A DNA stretch of 64,000 nt, taken from JAPWJZ01 sp965279315. GTDB lineage: Bacteria > Pseudomonadota > Alphaproteobacteria > Micavibrionales > UBA2020. Of the stretch, positions 35,382-45,100 are shown piece by piece. The stretch is from the NCBI GenBank assembly GCA_965279315.1, contig OZ257145.1, positions 372,001 to 436,000 of the forward strand, read 5' to 3'. The translations under genes were made by a program, and so were the position numbers. The notes under the pieces are model-generated. The model saw nothing but the letters and a program-made list of their open reading frames with translations. It was not told the DNA's origin and did not search any database. Position 1 is the stretch's first letter; each line of letters starts with the position of its first letter.

Positions 35382-37046
35382 CTAATACTGCTGCCGCTTG
35401 CGCAGCATGTCTTGACGTGCAAAATCCTCTGCTGCCGATTTGATGTCAAAGGCGGTGATTGTCGTCAGGTCGGCAAACGTCGGAGATGCAACTGGTGCGA
35501 GACGATTGGCGACACGCTCCAGCGTCTCCTCGAACAGGTTGCGCACATAGCGCGCATTGCCGAATGTTTTCGCATGGCGTGCGGGCGCGTCATGCATGAC
35601 CTTCAGTAGCGTTTCGCGCGCGGCCTCCGGAAGCGTGTATTTATTTTGCCCCGCAAAGCCTGCGAACACTTCCGCCAGTTCTTCGTCGCTAAAGTCGTCG
35701 AAATGAATGGTCTCGCGGAAGCGCGACTGCAGGCCGGGGTTAAAATCGACGAACTCCTTCATTTCCTTCGGGTATCCTGCGGCAATCACCATGAATTTGC
35801 CTTTATGGTTTTCCATTTCCTGCACCAGTGTCGTGATGGCCGCCATGGAAAAACTGCCCGACGGGCCGCCAGCGCCGATTGCCGCCATCAAGTTATACGC
35901 CTCGTCGATGAACAGGATGCCGCCCATGGCTTCCTTCACCTTTGCAGCCACGCGCGGGCTGGAAGTACCGACCCATTCGCCGATCAAGTCGTGGTTCGAC
36001 ACCTCGATGACATGGCCTTTCTCAAGCAGTCCGGCATGGTGCAGGATTGCGCCCAGCAGCCGCGCGACCGTTGTCTTGCCCGTGCCGGGATTGCCGGTGA
36101 ATACAAGGTGCAGCGTCATTTCCGTGGCCGGCAGGCCCTGCGCGCGGCGCAGGCCCTCAAGCCGCTGGCGGTTGATGAGCGTCTTCACCTGCTGCTTCGC
36201 ACCCGCAAGGCCGATCAATGCGTCGAGCTGCTCTTGCGCTTCCGCTGCCCCGATCATAGGCCGCGGCGGGGTCGGCGGAATATCATGGGCGGAGTATGCC
36301 GCCTGCGCGGGGGTATTCATGTTTCCTGCTGACTTCGCAACGGTTTCAGCAGGCGCGCTTTTCATTTCGGTGACCGGTGGTATCGCGCGCTCCTGCTGGC
36401 CCGGAGCTTTGTGCAGATCAGCGATCGGGTAATAGGGGCGTTTGCCCCCGTCCCATAGCGGCTCCAGCCCCGCTGCGGTAATCTGCGCATGGCCGCGCAG
36501 GATTCTCTTTTGCAGCATCTCTTGCGCGACAGCATTTCCCGCATCGGCGGACTGCCGCAGCAACTCCATACCCCTTGTCTTGTTCTGCTCCAGCCCAAGG
36601 CCGAGCAGCAGGCAGACCGCATATTCGTTGCGCGCCGGCTTGTAGCCATGTAGCTCCACCGCTTCGCGTATCAATTGTCCTGCGCGCGCGTAATCGGCGG
36701 TTTTCTTTTGATCAAATATGTTCAAGCCCAAGGACAGTTTAGCCACACCTTGCGTGTATTCCATGCCGGGGAAACCATCGCATTCGCCTTTGATGATTTT
36801 TTCGTAGCACGCCCATTCTTTTTCCGCGTTCGTGGGTACGCCTGTGCCGAAGGCGTAGCGGAAGGCCATGTCCAGCAATGCCTGAGGATGCCCGTTATCG
36901 GCCGCACGCATCAGCCATTTCAGTTCCGCCGCAGGGTTGGGCGTGCAACCGTCGCCCTCGCGATAGGCGCGCACGACTTCATACATCGCATGCACATCGC
37001 CTGCTTCCGCCTTTTCCATTTTACCGGATAGAGTTTCTGTAACCAT
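35382..37046 (-). CDS. Sel1-repeat/AAA+ ATPase fusion (CbbX/SpoVK-like)
   Basis: 554-residue protein. The N-terminal half (about residues 1-200) carries Sel1-like repeats (AELKWLMRAADNGHPQALLDMAF, RGMELLRQSADAGNAVAQEML). A Pro-rich linker follows, then an AAA+ module from about 265: Walker A FTGNPGTGKTTVARLLG, Walker B GGILFIDEAYNL, sensor VIAAGYPKEM, Arg-finger-like NPGLQSRFRETI. The AAA+ part belongs to the CbbX/SpoVK/EccA group of protein remodellers. The Sel1 half probably selects targets. GGGAGC lies 5 bases upstream of the start. The substrate is unknown. Confidence 0.9.
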   Translation of the reverse strand: MVTETLSGKMEKAEAGDVHAMYEVVRAYREGDGCTPNPAAELKWLMRAADNGHPQALLDMAFRYAFGTGVPTNAEKEWACYEKIIKGECDGFPGMEYTQGVAKLSLGLNIFDQKKTADYARAGQLIREAVELHGYKPARNEYAVCLLLGLGLEQNKTRGMELLRQSADAGNAVAQEMLQKRILRGHAQITAAGLEPLWDGGKRPYYPIADLHKAPGQQERAIPPVTEMKSAPAETVAKSAGNMNTPAQAAYSAHDIPPTPPRPMIGAAEAQEQLDALIGLAGAKQQVKTLINRQRLEGLRRAQGLPATEMTLHLVFTGNPGTGKTTVARLLGAILHHAGLLEKGHVIEVSNHDLIGEWVGTSSPRVAAKVKEAMGGILFIDEAYNLMAAIGAGGPSGSFSMAAITTLVQEMENHKGKFMVIAAGYPKEMKEFVDFNPGLQSRFRETIHFDDFSDEELAEVFAGFAGQNKYTLPEAARETLLKVMHDAPARHAKTFGNARYVRNLFEETLERVANRLAPVASPTFADLTTITAFDIKSAAEDFARQDMLRKRQQY

Positions 37047-37123
37047 CAGGGCTCCCGCGTCATTAAAGCACGACGGGTATTAATAACGCATTAATGCCGT
37101 CAAATCAGTGCGATAGACAGTGG

Positions 37124-37654
37124 TCAGCCCAGCCGTTTCGGCGGCGCGGGCGATGCGGGCGCGGGCGGCAAGGGGCCGGTCCATTTGCCCACCGTGCCGC
37201 CCCCGACCGCAAAGCCGAAACGCTGCAGCGATTTTTCGAGCGCGGGCAGGTCGAGGTCGCGTTCCATCATTTCCGCGATCAACGGCGTCGCTGTGCCTTC
37301 GAACATATTGGGGCGCAGGCCATAGACCGCGCTGACGCGCAGCATGATTTCGGCGGCGCGGGTTTCGGGAATCTTTTCCGACACCATCAGCTTCTCGGCT
37401 GTCGCAAGGCTTGCGGCAACCGCGGCAGGCACGATGGTGTCTTTCGGCTGCAATCCGTTTTCGCGGCAGGTTTCCAGCAAATCAGTCAGCGTTTCGCGGA
37501 TGGCAGCGGGCGTATGCACATCGGTCAGCTGCAAAAACATGCCCGCGCGCATATCGAGCAGCACCTCGTCATCGCTCAGGACGGCATCGGGCTCCGCGCT
37601 TTTGGCGATCAGTTGCTGCAAACGTGTGACGCGGCGTGGCACGGGGTCGGTCAT
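37124..37654 (-). CDS. hypothetical helical protein
   Basis: 176 residues from MTDPVPRRVTRLQQLIAK (ATG 37654, AAGGA 8 bases upstream). Predicted helical and soluble, with SDDEVLLDMRAGMFLQLTDVHTP, an AAVAASLATAEKLMVSEKIPE stretch and a Pro/Ala-rich tail ending PPKRLG. Its size and plan (helical core plus a disordered Pro-rich tail) resemble the SFDL-tailed proteins elsewhere in the window, but the tail sequence differs. No recognised family. Confidence 0.7.
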   Translation of the reverse strand: MTDPVPRRVTRLQQLIAKSAEPDAVLSDDEVLLDMRAGMFLQLTDVHTPAAIRETLTDLLETCRENGLQPKDTIVPAAVAASLATAEKLMVSEKIPETRAAEIMLRVSAVYGLRPNMFEGTATPLIAEMMERDLDLPALEKSLQRFGFAVGGGTVGKWTGPLPPAPASPAPPKRLG

Positions 37655-37727
37655 ATGATTTGGTCCTTGAAGAATAAAAAGACTCTTACGCCCGGAGTCA
37701 GGCGCGATCAAATGAAAAGAATAATGG

Positions 37728-38228
37728 TTATTTCAGCCCCAGCTGGCGCGCCTTGGCTTTTTGCGCGGCTTCAACCTCCAGCGCGGCGACCTGTTGTTCC
37801 AGTTCGCGGATGCGGGTGGCGTTCTGGTTGGCGGGGGCTTTCGCCTTGAAATCGGCGGAGACATCAGGAGTGTTATCGAGCGCAGGCGACGGCGCGTTGC
37901 GGTCGGCCTCGGCCTGGCCCAGGAATGTCATCTCGGCCGCGCGGTTTTCGCGCAGGTCTCGGTTGATGAAGGCGATACCGGCGCGAAGCCCGCCCCATAC
38001 CGCGCCGACGGCAAGCGCGCCCAGCACGATCACGCCGGACTTCGCGATGACGGCGGCAACGGCGACGGCTGCGGCAAAGCCGCCCACGGTGTTCGCCCAG
38101 CGTTTCAGCGTGTCGCGGTATCCGGTGTCCTTGACGATGGCCGCGCGTGCATCCTCGAGCGATTCAGGGGCGGAGGCGCCGGGAATGACGGCCGCGACGT
38201 GCTTGAAGATTTCGGCGAGTCTTTTCAT
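37728..38228 (-). CDS. hypothetical membrane protein with C-terminal coiled coil
   Basis: 166 residues from the ATG at 38228 (TTG at 38231 is also in frame). A short amphipathic N-terminus is followed by a hydrophobic region at about residues 48-90 (VGGFAAAVAVAAVIAKSGVIVLGALAVGAVWGGL) that can form two helices, then a charged stretch and a short coiled coil (RIRELEQQVAALEVEAAQKA). The same plan recurs in the neighbour 38274-38819, suggesting the two proteins function together. No family recognised. Confidence 0.72.
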   Translation of the reverse strand: MKRLAEIFKHVAAVIPGASAPESLEDARAAIVKDTGYRDTLKRWANTVGGFAAAVAVAAVIAKSGVIVLGALAVGAVWGGLRAGIAFINRDLRENRAAEMTFLGQAEADRNAPSPALDNTPDVSADFKAKAPANQNATRIRELEQQVAALEVEAAQKAKARQLGLK

Positions 38229-38250
38229 CAAGATTTTAGGTTCCTTCCGT

Positions 38251-38286
38251 TAAAATTAAGCGCCAAAGTAAAATTAAGCGCCAAAA
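38251..38286. repeat. 18-bp tandem duplication at a gene 3' end
   Basis: Two adjacent 18-bp copies (TAAAATTAAGCGCCAAA plus G or A) differ at one base. The right-hand copy contains the stop codon and last codons of the gene 38274-38819; the left-hand copy is an extra image lying in the gap before the next gene. Confidence 0.9.
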
Positions 38287-38819
38287 CCTGTGCGCGGCTG
38301 TTTCATTTTCGGCTTGTCGAGGACGACCGGCGTTTCGCCCTTCAGCTCGCGCAGGCGTTGTTCCAGCGCGGCGATGCGCACGGCATCGGCGGCAGGATCT
38401 ACGGCGTCGGCGGGAGCGGCGGCCTTGTTGTAATCATTCGCGGGCTTTTTTGGCGCGGCGGGTTTCTTTTCGGGCGCGGGCCTGATGCGGCGCGCGGCTT
38501 CCTGCTCGATATCCAGCGTCGCGATCATTTCCTGCTTGCGCGCGATTTCGGCATCATAACCGTCGCGCATGGTTTTCGTCACAAGGTAACCGGCGACCGC
38601 GCCCACCGCCGCCACGAACATCAGCGGGATTTTCAGCGGCGACAGCAGCACGATCACCCCAAGGCCGATGGCGCCTTTCAGGAAACCGCCCGCGATCTTC
38701 GCCATCTTGCCGCGGGCCAGCTGGTCGCGGGCGAGGCCCTGCTGGACCGCATCGATGCCCGCGCCGATTTCGCGGCTGGCGGGAGTTTCCGGAAGCGGTT
38801 CTTTCGCAAAGAAGCCCAT
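38274..38819 (-). CDS. hypothetical membrane protein with C-terminal coiled coil
   Basis: 181-residue protein with the same layout as its downstream neighbour. A soluble N-terminal segment (EIGAGIDAVQQGLARDQLARGK) precedes two hydrophobic stretches at about 43-80 (GGFLKGAIGLGVIVLLSPLK, LMFVAAVGAVAGYLV), a Lys/Pro/Ala-rich linker, a short coiled coil (AVRIAALEQRLRELKGE) and a basic end. First of a three-gene minus-strand group (38819-37124). Function unknown. Confidence 0.72.
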   Translation of the reverse strand: MGFFAKEPLPETPASREIGAGIDAVQQGLARDQLARGKMAKIAGGFLKGAIGLGVIVLLSPLKIPLMFVAAVGAVAGYLVTKTMRDGYDAEIARKQEMIATLDIEQEAARRIRPAPEKKPAAPKKPANDYNKAAAPADAVDPAADAVRIAALEQRLRELKGETPVVLDKPKMKQPRTGFGA

Positions 38820-39185
38820 TGTCGCGTCATCCTCTGGTTGACTGTATTAAAGTACCGTTATGCCCTTACTGAGCATTTTAGGAGAGGATTCCAGAACTGG
38901 CAAATCAATTCGGTTTTGCAACAAATGGAAAGCCTGCGTGGTTTAAACATGCGTTATAATTCAGTGGTTTACTAACGGTCTGATTTAATTAATTTTTCGT
39001 AAACATGCCGCTTGCGACTTCCGGTGGTTTATGGCAAAACTACGCCACTCCGCTTGGGCAGCGGAGAATCGAATTGGCTTTGACGCGGCCTCGGAAACGC
39101 CTATTTTCCGAACCCCGTCCTCCGCGATTCTCCCTCCCCCCGCAGATACAGTTACGGAATCAATTCTCAAAGAAGGTGTACACCC
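38820..39185. promoter_or_regulatory. regulatory region upstream of the giant exoprotein gene
   Basis: 366 bp without a credible gene. A consensus -10 (TATAAT, 38955-38960) overlaps TTAA-N7-TTAT (38943-38957), close to the CtrA half-site pair TTAA-N7-TTAA; the -35 is poor. The leader has two hairpins: CTCCGC-N7-GCGGAG near 39048-39066 and TCGGAAA-N7-TTTCCGA near 39090-39111. AAGAAGGTG precedes the exoprotein ATG. The CtrA reading is tentative. Confidence 0.4.
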
Positions 39186-42100
39186 ATGTCCCAGAAAAAA
39201 GCCCAGAACAACGTCGTCCGTCTCCTGAACGCGGGCAGCATGGGCCGAAAACTTCTGTCCACCACGGCGATCACGGTGGCAAGTGTGCTGGCGGCATCTT
39301 CTTCGGCCTACGCGGTCGGCATCGACGAAACGCCCACGGGCGGCACGGTCGTCGGCGGGCAGTCGACCATTACATATGGACAAGGCACCATGACGGTCGA
39401 CCAGACGACCGACCGCTCCGTCATCAACTGGAATTCCTTCAACGTCGGCGAAAATGCGTCCGCCACCTACAACCAGCCGGGCGCGAACTCCCTTTCCGTC
39501 AACCGCGTCAGCGGCGCAGATCCCTCGCAGATTCTCGGCACGCTGCGCTCCAACGGCAAGATCATGATCATCGACCCGAACGGCGTGTTCTTCTCGAAAA
39601 CCGCCAAGGTCGATGTGGGCGGCATTATCGCCACGACTGGTGAACTGGATGCGATGAACCAGGACCAGCTGATGGCCGGCAACAAGTTCCAGATTTCCAA
39701 CATCGGCGCGAACCCGAACGCGAAGATCGAGAACGCAGGCTCCATCACCGCAGCGCAGGGCGGCCTTGTCGCTTTCGTTGCGCCCTGGGTCTCTAACTCC
39801 GGCTTTATCAACGCGAAACTCGGCTCCGTCACCCTCGCGGCCGGCGCGAAAATGACGGTTGACCTGGCTGGCGACAACCTGATTTCCATCGCCGTCAACG
39901 ACAAGCTGCAAAAAGCGCTGGTCGAAAACAGCGGCACCATCGACGCCCAAGGCGGCCGCGTCGTCATGAGCGCGAACGCTGCCAAAGGCATCGTCGACGA
40001 AGTCATCAACATGTCCGGCGTCATCAAAGCCAACAGCTTCTCCCAAAAAGGCGGCAAAATCATCCTGGGCGGCGGCGGCGGCAAAGTAAAAGTCTCCGGC
40101 ACGATCGATGCCAGCGGCGAAAAAGGCGGCGGCGAGATCGACGTGCGCGGCAAAGATATCGATATCGAACAGAGCGCGGTCATTGCCGCAGATGCAAACG
40201 GTCAGGGCAATGGCGGCTCCGTCATCGTCTATGCCGACAATCTCGCCATCATCAACGGCGGCCTCTCCGCGCGCGGCGGCAAGCAGGGCGGCAATGGCGG
40301 TTTCATCGAAACTTCCGGCGCGGAACTCGCTGTTACCGACCTCGCGACCATCGACGCTTCCGCGACATCGGGCGCTGGCGGCCTGTGGCTGATCGACCCG
40401 CTGTCGATCGTCATGGCGGCGGGATCGGGATCGTTCGTGACGATCGACGGTCGCGACTACCAGAAGATCAACACCACTACCGTTTCCAATTCCCTGACCA
40501 ACGGCACGAGCGTCAAAATCGAGACCGGTGTCAACAGTGCCAACAGCACGTTTGACAACGGCCTGTTTTCATCGCCTGACGACAATCAGGGCGACATCCG
40601 CATCCGCGACAACATCACGCATTCCGGCATCGCGGGCAAGGATTCCACACTCACCCTGGTCGCGCATGACGACATCATCCTCGAAAACGGCGCAGACATC
40701 AAAGCGACGGGCGCGGCGAAATTCGGCGTTAACATGATGGCGAACGGCGCGGTACTGGGAACCGGCCTTTTCCGCAGCGGCGATATCGTCATCAACACCG
40801 GCTCCGAGATTTCCACCAATGGCGGTATTGTGCAGCTGACCGCCGCAGGCTCTGTCAAAATCGACGGCACCGTCGCGACACAAGGCGGCGACATTACCGT
40901 GAAGGCGCTTGGCACCGGCGGCCTTGGCGCAGAACACTTGTTGGGCACGCCCATCGGCGGCATCGAGGGCACGGCCCCCGGCAATATCGAATTCGGTACA
41001 ACCGGCTGGGTAAACGCAGCGGGCGGTGCGATCAACCTGTTCAGTGCGGATGTGTTCAAGAGCGCGGCGGCCAACACCGTTCGTAACTCCGGCATCGGTA
41101 CGATTACTCTCAACCAGAACACCGGCATTCCGGTCCTCAACCCCGGCTCGCTGCAAAACGCGGTCGACGCCATTAACAACACCGGCACCGGCCTCAACAC
41201 CATCAACGCGGGCGCAAGCGTCCTGTGGACAGAAACCGTCAACGCGGACCACGACAACCTGCTCATCAAGGGTGCGGCGGCTTATGGCTCCACCTTTGCG
41301 ATCGGCGGCTTCAACGTCACGGGCACGAACGTCACCATCGACGGCTTCAACTTCACCGCACTTTCATCTGGCGTGAATGTTTCCGGCATTAATGACTCGG
41401 TCATCAACAACAAATTCTCCATCATGGGCTCTGGCGTCACCTCGACCGGCTCGACCGGCCTTGACGTGAAGAACAATACCTTCACCGGCATCCTCGGCAC
41501 TGCGGTTGCGCTGAACAACACCACCGGAGCGGAAGTTTCCGGCAACACGCTGACCGGTTCGGTCGGCGATGCCGTGACCGTCACGGGCGGCACGGGCAAC
41601 ACGGTTTCGGGCAACAGCTTCCTGGGCAGCCTGCAGCACGCGATCAACGTAAATGGCGGCGACACCGCCGTTTCCAACAACACCCTGACCGGTTCGGTTG
41701 GCGATGCGATCTTGGTCACCAACGGCGCGGGCGCAACCGTTTCCGGCAACACACTGACCGGCTCACTGTCCAAAGGCATTAACGTCAACGGCGGCAACAC
41801 CGCAGTGACCGGCAACACCCTGACCGCGACCGTCGGCGACGGCATCTATGTGTTGAACGGCAACGTCGCGACTGTTTCCGGCAACAAACTGCTGGGCTCG
41901 CTCTCCAAAGGCATCAACATTGAAAACGGCAACACCGCCGTTTCCAACAACACGCTGACCGGCTCGGTCGGCGACGCAATCGTCGTGACCAACGGCGACG
42001 GCGCAAGCGTGTCGGGCAACCAGCTGCTGGGCAGCCTGCAGCATGGCATCAACGTGAACGGCGGTAATACCTCCGTTTCGTCGAACACGCTCACCGGTTC

Positions 42101-45100
42101 GGTCGGCGATGCGATCCTTGTCACCAACGGCGCGGGCGCATCCGTTTCCGGCAACACCCTGACCGGCAGCCTGCAAAAAGGCATCAACGTCAACGGCGGC
42201 AACACCGCTGTGACCGGCAACACCCTGACCGCAACCGTCGGCGACGGCATTTATGTCCTGAACGGCAACGGCGCGACTGTTTCCGGTAACAAGCTGCTGG
42301 GTTCGCTCTCCAAAGGCATCAACGTTGAAAACGGCAACACCGCCGTTTCCAACAACACGCTGACCGGTTCGGTCGGTGATGCGATTGTCGTGACGAACGG
42401 CAATGGCGCAAGCGTATCGGGCAACCAGCTGCTCGGCAGCCTGCAGCACGGTATCAACGTCAACGGCGGCAATACGTCCGTCTCTTCCAACACACTGACC
42501 GGTTCGGTCGGCGACGCGATCCTTGTCACCAATGGCAACGGCGCGACCGTCACCTCCAACACGCTGCTCGGCTCGCTCTCCAAAGGCATCAACGTCAACG
42601 GCGGCAACACGGCTGTCAGCCTCAACACCCTGACCGCAACCGTGGGCGATGGCATTTATGTGCTGAACGGCAACGGCGCGACGGTGTCGGGCAACAAACT
42701 GCTCGGCTCCCTCTCCAAAGGCATCAACATTGAAAACGGCAACACCGCCGTTTCCAACAATACACTCACCGGCTCGGTCGGCGATGCGATCACCGTGAAA
42801 AACGGCGACGGCGCGACTGTTTCGGGCAACCAGCTGCTGGCAAGCCTCGCCAACGGCATCAATATCAACGGCGGCAATACCGACGTCACCTCCAACACCA
42901 TGACCGGCACGGTCGGCGATGCGGTGCTTGTGACGGACGGCAATGGCCTCGATGTCGATACTAACACCATTCTCGGCGGCCTCGGAAATGGCGTGCATGT
43001 TGTAGGCGGCGCGCTGATCGGCGTATCCGGCAACAGCATCACCGGCACCGCGGGTTCGGGCATCCTCTCGTCCGGCACCACCGGCCTGACGGTGGACGAC
43101 AACACCCTGGCCGCAACCGGCCTGACCAAGAGCGCCGACGCGATCCACGTCGATACCGCGACCAACGCGCAAGTGACGAAAAACACCGTCATCGGCACCG
43201 GCGGCAACGGCATCTACGTCAACTCCAACGGCGGTTCGGTTTCCGGCGGCAACAGCATCATCGGCGCGGTCAAAAACGCGATCCAGCTGGATAACAGCAC
43301 GGGCGTCACGGCATCCGGCAACATCGTCCTCGGCGCGGGGCTTGACGGCGTCGCAGTCACGGGCGGCGCAAACAACACCGTCGCGGGCAACGCCATCGGC
43401 GTCGTGCTGGGCCACGGCATCTCCGGCCTGAATTCCGACAACCTGACCATCAACGGCCTCAACATCATCGCAGGCGCGCATAAAGACGGCATCCATGTCG
43501 ACGGCGGCAACAGCCTTGACGTATCGGGCAACCTGATCGTCCTGTCCAAGGAAAACGGCATCGCCATCGACGGCGGCGCAACCCCTGCGACCGACGCGAC
43601 GGTTTCGGGCAACATCGTGCTGGCCGCCACCAACGGCGACGGCATCCGCGTCGCCAACATCGACGGCCTCGCCCTCAACGGCAACGTCGTGGCACTGGCT
43701 GGCGACAACGGCATCGAGCTGAACAACATCAACAATGCCGACGTCACCCTGAACGCGGCGGGCGGTTCCAAAAACCACGCGCTGCTGCTGAAGGACGTGA
43801 CGAATTCCTCCGTCACCCTCAACGCTTTTGGCCTCACCACCTCGACTACCGCCGAAGAAGGCGACGGCGTGCATGTGGACGGCGGCGACACCATCGAGAT
43901 CGCCGGCAACCTGATCGGCGAAACCAATGACGACGGCATCGAAGTCACCGGCGGCGCGAAAAACGTGAAGGTCGGCCTGAACGCCATCCTGAACGCGGGT
44001 CAGGACGGCATCGACGTCAACAACGCAGACAACACCGATGTCGCGCTGAACGTCATCACCAACGCGGGCGACAACGGCATCGAGGTCGTGAACGCGACCA
44101 ATGCCAACATCCTCGCCAACGGCATCTTCGATGCCGGCAACAACGGCATCTTCGTCGATCCCTCGACCGGCATCACCGCGCTGAACGTCATCACCGGTGC
44201 CGCGAATAACGGCATCCAGATCGTCGATAGCAATGGCTGGATCGTGGCCGCGAACGCCGTGCTGGGCTCCGGCAATGACGGCATCCATATCGACAATTCG
44301 GACGAAGCGATTGTCACCCTCAACTATGTCGAAGGTTCGCAAAACAACAACATCCATGTTGAAGACAGCAACGGCGTCATCGTCGCGGCGAACATCGTCA
44401 AGCACAGCGTGAACGGCAACGGCATCGATCTGCTGCGCAGCAACGGCACGCTCGTCGCGCTGAACGCGGTTTCGGGCAGCGGCAACAACGGCATCGCCGG
44501 CGACACGGTCGAAGACACGATCATCGCCCTGAACGCGGTTTCCGGCTCCGGCAATGACGGTATCCATGTCGACGGCGCGAACAATACACTCATCGCGCTG
44601 AACGACGTGTCCGGCTCGAAAGACGACGGCATTGATGTGGCGAACGCGAACAACACCGCCATCGCGCTGAACAAAGTCGGCACCTCCGGCGGCAACGGCA
44701 TCGACACCTTCGAAACCACCAACCTGCTGATCGCCGCCAACGCGGTTTCGGGCAGCGGCAATGACGGCATCCATGTCGCGCGGGCCGATGACACTATCAT
44801 CACCCTGAACGACGTGTCGGAATCAAAAGACGACGGCATTGATGTGGCGGCGGCGAACAACACCGCCATCGCGCTCAACAAAGTCACCACCTCCGGCGAC
44901 AACGGCATCGATACGGCTGCGACCGCCAACCTGCTGGTGGCGGCGAACGCCGTGTCGAAATCCGGCAATGACGGCATCCATGTCGCGGGCGCGCTGGGCA
45001 CGCTGATCACCCTGAACGACGTGTCGGAATCAAAAGACGACGGCATCGACCTGGGCGGCGCGGCGGGCAGCATCATCGCCCTCAACAAAGTGTCCAAATC

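Noticed and set aside
39000..39170. Riboswitch (c-di-GMP type) in the exoprotein leader
   Set aside because: A GGCAAA-like word is present but the conserved GACGCAAAGCC core and required pairing are not.
41586..42945. CRISPR-like array suggested by regular repeats
   Set aside because: The repeats are in-frame coding units without unique spacers and lie inside one long protein gene; no cas gene is present.
41763..44774. 1003-residue antisense ORF within the exoprotein gene, plus several others of 200-600 residues
   Set aside because: They are antisense images of the repetitive GC-rich exoprotein gene, repeat with the same 405-bp period, and have no ribosome-binding sites or recognisable domains.
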